Assembly: GCA_006969905.1 (NCBI GenBank)
Contig: CP030887.1
Span: 1,302,001-1,366,000, forward strand
DNA: 64,000 bases
DNA from: Balneolaceae bacterium
GTDB lineage: Bacteria > Bacteroidota > Rhodothermia > Balneolales > Balneolaceae
Direction: 5' to 3'
Within the stretch, counting starts at the first letter, position 1. Each line of letters starts with the position of its first letter. Of this stretch, positions 57,401 through 64,000 are shown piece by piece. The position numbers and the translations under genes are program-made. Below the pieces are notes generated by a model. It had not been told where the DNA came from and made no database searches. It saw only the letters and a list, made by a program, of their open reading frames with translations.

Positions 57401-57618
57401 GCTCCCTCAATGGGCTCCACCAGTATCCGGTTGATATCTTCGGGCGCTACATTATTGTACCCGGTAGATACTGCCAGGATTGGAATATTGAATTCAGGAT
57501 TAAGCGTTACCCTAAGATTGGTAAGGGAGAAAATTCCAAACCCTATTGTAATAATGGTTACCATTATTATGGTAATTGGCCGCTTTAAAATACCACCAGT
57601 GAGATTGAATTTTTTCAT
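54472..57618 (-). CDS. RND efflux permease, second of a tandem pair
   Basis: A 1048-residue inner-membrane transporter of the AcrB/HAE type, with twelve helices and two large periplasmic loops. The N-terminus (ILKRPITIIMVTIITIGFGIFSLTNLRVTLNPEFNIP), the fourth-helix proton-relay region (LALAIGLLVDNAIVVTESIARKLEEG) and the C-terminal half (LFMLVGIIVNNGIVLVDYIHLY ... RRMRPILLTAITTVCSMIPLSLELGAG) are typical. At the usual Asp-Asp pair of helix 4 it has Asp404-Asn405. It starts 2 bases after the first permease and is encoded with only one adaptor, so the two permeases may form a mixed trimer. Substrate unknown. Confidence 0.93.
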   Translation of the reverse strand: MKKFNLTGGILKRPITIIMVTIITIGFGIFSLTNLRVTLNPEFNIPILAVSTGYNNVAPEDINRILVEPIEGALSAIEGIESLEARVSRGNAFIILRLFEGTDIRKTELKVQKAIDQIRDEIPEQAREPVTFQFDPDNRPIMQLSINSDIRGLDELRELAVEMVEPRLERIVGLASADTRGGLERRVYVDVTPMKLAQYNLVPSEIENAIRSNNAQLPVGNIVSQNISYSVRAQSMYESVDEIANTIIKISENGVPIRVKDVAEVSDGFTEVTSFVRVNGRSSVSIEIQKNSDANTLDVVNAVKAATPEINDILPPGVELRVLSDQGRVIDESISNLSQSALGALLVVIIVIVIFMGGWRVSMIVAVTIPVSIAASFAAMFSIDLSLNTLTISALALAIGLLVDNAIVVTESIARKLEEGLDRYEAALKGTNEVIGALLGSTLTTLGVFIPIIMMTGFQADLLRDFALTICFAIGMSFISSIIIVPVLSVLLLDGEQFNRRNFMFKAIHKLERGYSKILNWFLHHKWVPTLLLFGIIAGTLYLFNTLERTGFPETDSGEIDVRITLPEGSKLQKTVAVMDNFYDKIKDREGIETIVSSIGRSRWTEQSNRGSISISLVSQDDREISTTELAAQLRQELTSPGVRVNVSVEGGNSFGGRGFRGGNNAIRLTLVGPEIAKLSEISTRIEEKLLEDPTVISVDNGRADPTPELQFIIDRERINRLNTNTQTVANALRTQTLGSQAGFYRAEGKEIPIEVRTSKEALKSREDLFDLEVARFEDQRIPVVAVGEFKAVQGLDSFSKRNREILLDVNIQVTGNASEYRTEIINFLENEIVLPDGYRYDFTGATSFFRADFSQFLWAGLGALILMFMIMASLFENFRDPFVIWLCIFMAMFGALLHLFLLDEPLSQTAQIGLFMLVGIIVNNGIVLVDYIHLYTKGKEFDLTPGSDFLKSTLEACTRRMRPILLTAITTVCSMIPLSLELGAGSEIWSPLAKTVIGGLSLGVIFTLFITPAISVGFKQLIIWIGKGFGWFRGLFGKSNPQLKTTA

Positions 57619-57620
57619 GG

Positions 57621-60600
57621 CTAGACTCCAACTCCTGCTTCAGCAAGGGGATCTGATTTATGAACTGCATCAAAACCCATTTTGGAAACACTTTGGTTTA
57701 TAAGATTATATATACACGGAACAACAAAAAGCATTAGAATTGTGGACATGGTAAGCCCCCCGATCACGGTTCTGGCCATTGGGCTCCATGTTTCTGAACC
57801 TGCACCCAGTTCTAAAGCAAGTGGAACCATAGATAGTATGGTTGTAAAGGCGGTCATCAAAATAGGACGCAACCTGCGGGTTGCACCTGTTACGATTGCT
57901 TCCTTGCGATCAATTCCCCTAGCCTGCAGAATTTTGATATAGTCAATCATCACAATACCATTGTTTACTACAATCCCGGAAAGCAGGATCAATCCTACCA
58001 TCGAAGTTACGCTAATGCTTGTTGATGTAGCCCAAAGCACAATTAGCACCCCGGATAGTGCGAGAGGAATAGTAAAAAATATGATAAAAGGTTCCAGTAA
58101 GCTTTCAAACTGAGAAGCCATGACCATATAGGTGAGGATTCCGGCAATCATGAAGGCGATCATAAGCAAGTTAAATGATTCGGCTTGTTCTTCAGCAGAC
58201 CCTGCCAGTTCATACCGGTAACCGTCCGGCCATTCCACATCATTAAGGGCTTGTGTTGCCAGAGCTGAGGCAGTTTTGAGGTCAATTCCATCGAGTTCTG
58301 TCCGGATTTCAGTAACCCGTTCCTGGTTGATGCGGGTTACATTGGTTGGCCCGCTGTAACGTTCAATCCGCGCAAGATTTTTCAAAGGCATCCAATCGCC
58401 CGAAGGAGTTTGAATTTGAATATTTTCCAAATCGTTTGACTGGGCTTTATCCCTAGGATCCAGCTCAACAAGAACTTCAAACTCCACGCCCTGATCTACA
58501 AAGCTGGTTGCAACATTTCCTTTTACTGCATTGCTTATTGCATTTGCCACCTGGTTTGTATTCAACCCAACTAAAGAAATTCGTTCCCTGTCCATAATCA
58601 ATCGAAGTTCCGGCCGCCCTTCATCAGCAGAACTGTAGGCACTGACCACGCCTTCGATTTGAGCAAGCCTTTCTTTGATGCCATCTGAAAGTTCTTTACG
58701 AACCTGGGCATCATACCCATAAAGTTGTATGATAAGGCCGTTTTCTCCGTCAGGGCTTAACGGGTCTTGTATGGTTTCCTGGATATCCACACCCGGAACA
58801 ATGGTAAGGTCCTGGAGCAATTCACTAACGATCTGGAACTGGGTGCGGTCTCGTTGATCTTGTGTTACGAGTTCTACACGAACGATTCCCTGGTATCCAC
58901 CCGGATTATCTGCGCCTTCTATTCCTTCTTTATCGCCATAATCAGAAACCACAAGGCGAGCTTCAGGAACGGTTTCTGCTATTATATTTTCAACCTGTTT
59001 GATTGAGCGTTCCAGCTCTAATAAGCTTACACCCGGTTCCCTGGCAACCTGTAGATTAAAGGCACTTTCATCAACCCTTGGGAAAAACTCACCCCCAAGC
59101 TGATTGAAAAGCGGGAGGGTGGCTACGAATAAAACAACCGCAGCCAGGATAACTCCCCAACTTTTTTCAACTGCTTTATGCAGCTGTGTTGAATACCAGT
59201 TTTCAAGTTTATCTAAAAGGTTCTTAAAGAATACAAACAGACGACTACCGGACTCGAACTTCTCTGTACCATCTTTGAAGAATTGAGAAGTCATCATCGG
59301 GATAAGAGTAAGTGCTACCAACGAGGAAACAGATAGGGAAAAAGAAATAGTAAGTGCCAAATCCCTGAACAGGAAACCGGCAATGCCCGGAACAAACAGG
59401 ATAGGTAAAAAAACCACCAGGGTTGTGAGTGTTGAGATGACAACAGGGACGGCCACTTCCCTGGCTCCGAACACAGCAGCTTCTTTTCGATCAGAACCTT
59501 GTTCCCTGAACCGGAAAATGTTTTCCAATACCACAACGGCATCATCAACTACTAAACCTACGGCAAGTGTAAGGCCGGAAAGCGAAATAATATTTAAGCT
59601 CAGGTCGGCAAAATCCATTACCGCAAAAGTGGTAATAATAGATACAGGTATAGAAATCGCAATGATTAAGGCAGACCTTCCGCTTCTTAGGAAAACCATA
59701 AGAATTAAAACAACCAGGAAAACAGCTTGTAATCCTGTAAGGAGCAAATTGTTTATAGAAAGCCGGATAAAATCAGCTTTGTTGGTAAGTACATCAATCT
59801 GAACATCAGCGGGCAGGCTTTTCTTTATCTCCTCAAGGTTTTCGATAACGGATTCTGCTGCTGTTACCACATTAGCATCGCTCTGGCGGTACACATTTAC
59901 AATAACCCCGTCTTCGCCATCTACATGAACATTACCTATGGGCTGGGCAATGCCGTCTTCAACAGTAGCAACATCTCGTAAAAAAAGTGTTTGGCCGTTT
60001 CGAACAGCCACAACCGTATTCGCGATTTGTTCAACACTTTTAAAATCTCCGATAGTGCGTAAAGAGTAGACTGTATTACCTTCAATCAGTTGCCCGGCTG
60101 GCACCTGTATGTTTTCTGCATTCAACCGTGTAGCAATCGCACCAATATCAACATTGTAGAACCGCATTCTTTCATTATTGATGGTCACATTGATTTGGCG
60201 TTCTAATCCACCTGATGTTTCAGCAGAAGCAATACCGTTTACCCGCTCAATTCGCTGTTCAAGTATTTGCTTAGAATATGTTCTGAGGTCTCTTGGGCTT
60301 CGAGCATCAGAAGTAACCGTAAGAACAATGATAGGTTCTTGGTTTGGGTCATAACTAAATACCAAAGGAGTTTCTGCATCTCGTGGAATAGCCCTTTCGA
60401 CAAAACCGAGCTGTTTACGAACATCATTTTCGGCTTCATAAAGATCAGTGCCCCAGTTAAAGTTCAGTTTTACAACGGAAGCTCCCTGGCTGGAAAGAGA
60501 GCGGACTCTTCGTATTCCGCTTATACTACCCACCTGTTCTTCAATAGGCCGTGTTACAAGGGTTTCAATATCTTCCGGAGCTACCCCTTCATAACTGGTA

Positions 60601-60746
60601 TAAACGGTTATGGTAGGAAAGGATACATCGGGATAAAGGTTAAGGCGGAGTTGTGTAATGCCAAATATACCAAACCCAATCAAAATCAGGCTGATCATTA
60701 AGAAGGTAATAGGCCGGTCTACAGCCAGTTTTGATAAGCCACCCAT
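57621..60746 (-). CDS. RND efflux permease, first of a tandem pair
   Basis: A 1041-residue AcrB/HAE-type permease: LAVDRPITFLMISLILIGFGIFGITQLRLNLYPDVSFP at the N-terminus, large periplasmic domains, and the proton-relay helix LTLAVGLVVDDAVVVLENIFRFREQG with the standard Asp401-Asp402. The C-terminal half has GLILLSGIVVNNGIVMIDYIKILQARG and RRLRPILMTAFTTILSMVPLALELGAG. It is the middle gene of the operon, two bases after the adaptor gene and two before the second permease. Two distinct permeases with one adaptor recall MdtABC. The cargo cannot be read from sequence. No TolC-like gene is in the window. Confidence 0.94.
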   Translation of the reverse strand: MGGLSKLAVDRPITFLMISLILIGFGIFGITQLRLNLYPDVSFPTITVYTSYEGVAPEDIETLVTRPIEEQVGSISGIRRVRSLSSQGASVVKLNFNWGTDLYEAENDVRKQLGFVERAIPRDAETPLVFSYDPNQEPIIVLTVTSDARSPRDLRTYSKQILEQRIERVNGIASAETSGGLERQINVTINNERMRFYNVDIGAIATRLNAENIQVPAGQLIEGNTVYSLRTIGDFKSVEQIANTVVAVRNGQTLFLRDVATVEDGIAQPIGNVHVDGEDGVIVNVYRQSDANVVTAAESVIENLEEIKKSLPADVQIDVLTNKADFIRLSINNLLLTGLQAVFLVVLILMVFLRSGRSALIIAISIPVSIITTFAVMDFADLSLNIISLSGLTLAVGLVVDDAVVVLENIFRFREQGSDRKEAAVFGAREVAVPVVISTLTTLVVFLPILFVPGIAGFLFRDLALTISFSLSVSSLVALTLIPMMTSQFFKDGTEKFESGSRLFVFFKNLLDKLENWYSTQLHKAVEKSWGVILAAVVLFVATLPLFNQLGGEFFPRVDESAFNLQVAREPGVSLLELERSIKQVENIIAETVPEARLVVSDYGDKEGIEGADNPGGYQGIVRVELVTQDQRDRTQFQIVSELLQDLTIVPGVDIQETIQDPLSPDGENGLIIQLYGYDAQVRKELSDGIKERLAQIEGVVSAYSSADEGRPELRLIMDRERISLVGLNTNQVANAISNAVKGNVATSFVDQGVEFEVLVELDPRDKAQSNDLENIQIQTPSGDWMPLKNLARIERYSGPTNVTRINQERVTEIRTELDGIDLKTASALATQALNDVEWPDGYRYELAGSAEEQAESFNLLMIAFMIAGILTYMVMASQFESLLEPFIIFFTIPLALSGVLIVLWATSTSISVTSMVGLILLSGIVVNNGIVMIDYIKILQARGIDRKEAIVTGATRRLRPILMTAFTTILSMVPLALELGAGSETWSPMARTVIGGLTMSTILMLFVVPCIYNLINQSVSKMGFDAVHKSDPLAEAGVGV

Positions 60747-60748
60747 AA

Positions 60749-62179
60749 TTAATTATTTGCACTGTTTGCTGTGCGAATGCTATCCATAAGGGCACGGCGT
60801 TCTTCGCGGCTCATGTTTTGCATTCTTTGGCGTATCTTAGTCCGTTCTTCTTCACTCAAATTGGCCAATGCGGCGTTTCCACCGCCGGGTCTCTGTCCTT
60901 GTCCCCTTGATTCCCAACCACCTTGCTGCCCTGAAGGTCTTCCTTCTCCTGTGGCAATTTCACCTCTTTGAGGAGTACTAAATCCTGATCCGGAAGAAAC
61001 CCTGATCCTGCTTCCATCCCTCAAGCCCTGCTGCCCTGTAACCACAATTTGATCTCCGGCTCTTAATCCGTTTAATACTTCTATCCTGTCACCTTGTTCA
61101 ATGCCTAATTCCAGTTGTCGCAGTTCGGCAACGGAATCTCCATTGCTTACAAATACCGAATAAGTGCGTTCAAGCTGGATAGTATTTGATTCCGGCTCAA
61201 TGACAGTTTCTACCTTTTCAACCATTGCGCTTCTGGGAACGGTTATCGCCCTTGGTTTAACCGTAATATTGATGATGTTTTCAGTTAAAACCCCGGGATA
61301 AATGGAGGCGCCAATTTCACTCAAACTGATTACCACTTCTCCCAATCCTGTAGTAGGATCTAATTGAGGGCTTTTTCTTGATACAATGCCTTTGGCTGTC
61401 GGCTCGGCTTCACTCGAAACGCGAAGACTTACTTCCTGCCCTACACGTACATCTCTCCAATCCTGTACAGGGAGAAATATCCGGGATTCATACCCGGTTG
61501 TATTGGCGATTTCAAAAATAGGTTGTCCGGCAGCAGCAATATCACCTTCAGCCAGGTTCCTGGAATTTACCACACCATTAACTGGTGATCTGACTTCTGT
61601 ATTATTGAAGTTCTCCTGGGCTTGTGTGAGGGAAGCATTAGCTGATTCGTATTGTGCAAGACTTCCCCTGTAATTAGAAAGTGCAATATCATATTCAGAT
61701 TGACTAACGGCCTCAATTTCGAGCAGTCGTTTTTGGCGGGCCAATTGTGTGCTGTCACGTTCCAGGTTAATTTCAGCCTGGGCCAATTGAGCTTTTGCCT
61801 GGTTAAGCTGATCCCTGAAGGTAGCATCATAAATTTTGGCCAGTAATTGTCCGCGCTTAACCTCGTCACCCAGGTCTACATATAATTTTGTAATCCGGTT
61901 TGAAACCTGGGGGGTAATGGCAACTACATCCTGTGCCCGAACTGTACCAAAAGAACGAACCTGGTCTGCGATCAGGCTTCTTTCAACAGTCATAGTTTCT
62001 ACACTGGTTACCCTGCCACTACCGCCTGCATCCCAGCCTCTAAAACCTCCGGGGCGCTGTGATTGGTTTTCGTTACTATCTCCTCCACATCCGGTTAATA
62101 CTAGAAATGATGATAATGATACAAATAGAGTAAAAAAGTATTTATTCACACTGAATTTTTTATTGTAATGGACGGTCAT
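60749..62179 (-). CDS. RND periplasmic adaptor lipoprotein with unusual C-terminal tail
   Basis: A membrane-fusion protein that links the permease to an outer-membrane channel. It has a lipoprotein signal (lipobox LTGC, Cys31), a lipoyl-type barrel (VVAITPQVSNRITKLYVDLGDEVKRGQLLAKIYD ... VRSPVNGVVNSRNLAEGDIAAAGQPIFEIA) split by a long alpha-hairpin, then beta-barrel and membrane-proximal domains to about 395. The tail is unlike standard adaptors: a Gly/Gln/Arg-rich linker (GEGRPSGQQGGWESRGQGQRPGGG) and a charged helix LSEEERTKIRQRMQNMSREERRALMDSI (about 441-468), of the kind seen in Spy/CpxP-type regions. First gene of the operon, divergent from the transaldolase. Confidence 0.9.
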   Translation of the reverse strand: MTVHYNKKFSVNKYFFTLFVSLSSFLVLTGCGGDSNENQSQRPGGFRGWDAGGSGRVTSVETMTVERSLIADQVRSFGTVRAQDVVAITPQVSNRITKLYVDLGDEVKRGQLLAKIYDATFRDQLNQAKAQLAQAEINLERDSTQLARQKRLLEIEAVSQSEYDIALSNYRGSLAQYESANASLTQAQENFNNTEVRSPVNGVVNSRNLAEGDIAAAGQPIFEIANTTGYESRIFLPVQDWRDVRVGQEVSLRVSSEAEPTAKGIVSRKSPQLDPTTGLGEVVISLSEIGASIYPGVLTENIINITVKPRAITVPRSAMVEKVETVIEPESNTIQLERTYSVFVSNGDSVAELRQLELGIEQGDRIEVLNGLRAGDQIVVTGQQGLRDGSRIRVSSGSGFSTPQRGEIATGEGRPSGQQGGWESRGQGQRPGGGNAALANLSEEERTKIRQRMQNMSREERRALMDSIRTANSANN

Positions 62180-62323
62180 AAGACATCAAACATATAGATT
62201 TAGTTCGCCTGGTATTTGATTCCCATGTAAAAAAAAGCAATGAGAAATAATGTTTTACATGTGAAAGCTACCAGTCGAATACGTATTTTAGACGACAACT
62301 TTTCAACAAACTCTCACTTACTT

Positions 62324-62980
62324 ATGAAATTTTTTATTGATACAGCCAATCTTGAAGAAATACAGGAAGCTAATGATTTAGGCGTGCTGGATGGAGTGAC
62401 CACAAATCCAAGTTTGTGTGCCAAGATTGGGGTGAGAGATTTTGAGGGGCATATCAAAAAAATCTGTGATATTGTGGAAGGTGATGTATCTGCAGAAGTT
62501 GTATCCACAACCTATAATGAAATGGTTGAAGAAGGAAGAAAGATTGCAGCCATTGCTGATAATGTAGTCGTGAAAATCCCATTAATTAAAGATGGAATTA
62601 AAGCTATCAAAACATTTTCGGAAGAAGGTATTAAAACAAACTGCACTCTTTGTTTTTCACCCACCCAGGCACTGATTGCTGCTAAGGCAGGAGCTACGTA
62701 CATATCTCCTTTTATGGGGCGGCTGGATGATATTTCCAGCGATGGTATGAAATTAATCGAGGAAATCGTACTCATTTACACCAATTACGGTTTTATGACA
62801 GAGGTTCTTGCAGCAAGTATTCGCCACCCAATGCATGTTGTAGAATGTGCTAAAGCAGGAGCTGATGTCGGAACCATGCCGCTGAGTGTTATAATGGGCT
62901 TATTGAAGCACCCATTGACTGATATAGGATTAGCAAAGTTTTTAGAAGACTGGGATAAGCTCCAGGAGAGTTTGAAGTAA
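62324..62980 (+). CDS. Transaldolase / fructose-6-phosphate aldolase family
   Basis: A 218-residue class I aldolase of the small TalC/FSA type. It begins [13 protein letters not shown] at the ATG 62324. The frame opens further upstream to 62240, but the family starts here. Landmarks are [81 protein letters not shown], and [33 protein letters not shown]. The Schiff-base Lys is in the VVKIPL strand. Members do transaldolase in the pentose phosphate pathway or cleave fructose 6-phosphate; the phenotype here is unresolved. Confidence 0.93.
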   Translation: MKFFIDTANLEEIQEANDLGVLDGVTTNPSLCAKIGVRDFEGHIKKICDIVEGDVSAEVVSTTYNEMVEEGRKIAAIADNVVVKIPLIKDGIKAIKTFSEEGIKTNCTLCFSPTQALIAAKAGATYISPFMGRLDDISSDGMKLIEEIVLIYTNYGFMTEVLAASIRHPMHVVECAKAGADVGTMPLSVIMGLLKHPLTDIGLAKFLEDWDKLQESLK

Positions 62981-63139
62981 TATTTCTTGGTTAATTTTAC
63001 CAAGATTTCAAAATGATGCTTAGGACAGGCCGGATTTAATTAGCAACTTTAATAAATTTGGAAATCAGGACAGAATCCTGGTGGTTTTTGTTTTTGATTC
63101 ACACTACCTACTTTCATAGCATAACTAACCTGAGGTACT

Positions 63140-64000
63140 ATGAAAAAACTCTCCTTCGTTTCTCTTTTTGCTTTTCTATTTCTATTTACGGCATGTGACC
63201 CCGAACTAAACCGGCTTAAACAACAAGCAGAAAATATAACCATCATTCGTGATGATTTTGGTGTTCCACATATCTATGGGAAAACAGATGCTGATGCAGT
63301 ATTTGGATTGATGTATGCCCAGGCCGAAGACGATTTCAACAGGGTAGAAAGAAATTATATCTGGGCAATTGGCCGCCTGGCAGAGGTTGAAGGAGAAGAT
63401 GCTTTGTATAGTGATCTGAGGGCAAGGCTTTTTATGACTAAGGAAGAGGCCATTGCAAATTATGAAAGTGCTCCCGGCTGGCTAAAAGAGCTATGCAATG
63501 CCTGGGCAGATGGATTGAATTATTACCTGGCTACACATCCGGAAGTAGAGCCGAAGTTAATTACTAAGTTTGAACCCTGGATGCCCATGTACTTTAGTGA
63601 AGGTTCTATTGGCGGAGATATAGAAAGAGTTTCAACAAGAAGAATTAAAGCCTTCTATGAGGATAAAGCTTCACTCTCTTTGAACGAATTTGGAAATGGG
63701 TTAACGGTACTTGATCCCTATGAAGAACCCAAAGGATCAAATGGGATTGCAATTTCCGGTGAGCTTACTGCATCAGGAAATGCAATGCTGCTAATCAATC
63801 CTCATACCTCTTTTTACTTTCGTGGAGAAGTTCATGCAGTTAGTGAAGAAGGGCTGAATGCATACGGTGCAGTGACATGGGGGCAGTTTTTTATCTACCA
63901 GGGATTTAATGAAAAAACAGGTTGGATGCACACTTCAACATACACGGATGTAATTGATGAATTCAAGCAGGTTATTGAAGAACGTGATGGCAAGTTGATG
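63140..64000 (+). CDS. Penicillin acylase family lipoprotein (N-terminal 287 residues; cut by window edge)
   Basis: An Ntn-hydrolase precursor exported as a lipoprotein (signal MKKLSFVSLFAFLFLFTAC, lipid Cys19). The alpha-chain region has IIRDDFGVPHIYGKTDADAVFGLMYAQAEDDFNRVERNYIWAIGRLAEVEG. The expected autocleavage site is KGSNGIAISGELTASGNAMLLINPH, with Ser200 as the new N-terminal nucleophile, although the family commonly has GSNNWAV/GSNAWAV. The frame runs out of the window at 64000, so most of the beta chain is missing from view. Members cleave beta-lactams, acyl-homoserine lactones or other amides. The substrate is not evident here. Confidence 0.92.
   Translation, partial: MKKLSFVSLFAFLFLFTACDPELNRLKQQAENITIIRDDFGVPHIYGKTDADAVFGLMYAQAEDDFNRVERNYIWAIGRLAEVEGEDALYSDLRARLFMTKEEAIANYESAPGWLKELCNAWADGLNYYLATHPEVEPKLITKFEPWMPMYFSEGSIGGDIERVSTRRIKAFYEDKASLSLNEFGNGLTVLDPYEEPKGSNGIAISGELTASGNAMLLINPHTSFYFRGEVHAVSEEGLNAYGAVTWGQFFIYQGFNEKTGWMHTSTYTDVIDEFKQVIEERDGKLM

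Overview
The window looks like a chromosomal core region of a Balneolota/Rhodothermota-type bacterium (FCB superphylum; Balneola or Gracilimonas-like). This is inferred from the moderate G+C (about 40-45% by eye), a secreted nuclease ending in a FlgD/T9SS-type sorting domain (QNFPNPFNPTT...), the MEP isoprenoid genes with a long IspH, and the gene families seen. No rRNA genes, CRISPR array, intact insertion sequence or prophage was recognised.

Layout. 1-978: the N-terminal part of dnaA (minus strand) and an AT-rich spacer with same-orientation DnaA boxes, a candidate oriC. 979-9050: prmC, an outer-membrane-type protein, a HAD phosphatase, eno, a secreted endonuclease I, then recF-dciA-ybbR. 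9051-11140: a gene-free spacer with a degenerate inverted repeat, ispH and a PemK/MazF-type toxin-antitoxin pair. 11314-23031 (minus): smc, frr, pyrH, tsf, rpsB, rpsI and rplM, broken between frr and pyrH by an AT-rich plus-strand block holding an FkbM methyltransferase, a GAF-PAS-PAS histidine kinase, a small cysteine-containing ORF, a three-helix membrane protein and a disordered acidic/proline-rich peptide. 23220-27190: aconitase and a second HisKA_2-type kinase whose 5' end is not cleanly open. 27180-31555 (minus): a type III polyketide synthase, methyltransferase and FAD monooxygenase with overlapping ends, preceded by a MATE exporter. 31616-37874 (minus): a very large NtrY-like kinase, a 2-hydroxyacid dehydrogenase, rsfS, a LytR_C protein and a secreted protein. 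38048-40913: queA, ispD, ispF and a DedA protein in tight succession.

41002-54034 is the conserved translation/transcription block: tRNA-Thr, Tyr, Gly, Thr, tuf, tRNA-Trp, secE, nusG, rplK, rplA, rplJ, rplL, rpoB and rpoC, with hairpins in two spacers and a strong terminator after rpoC. tuf is clearly richer in G+C than its neighbours. 54084-62179 (minus) holds a YtxH-like protein and an RND efflux operon of one adaptor and two different permeases. The window ends with a small transaldolase and the start of a penicillin-acylase-family lipoprotein.

The most interesting points are: (i) the membrane protein plus disordered peptide pair at 18776-19494, the best candidate here for an undescribed small system; (ii) the srs-like phenolic-lipid cluster; (iii) the two-permease RND pump in which one permease has lost an aspartate of the proton-relay pair; (iv) the G+C anomaly of tuf; (v) the structured rplL-rpoB spacer; and (vi) the A7 tract that would join the kinase at 26147 to an upstream ATG.
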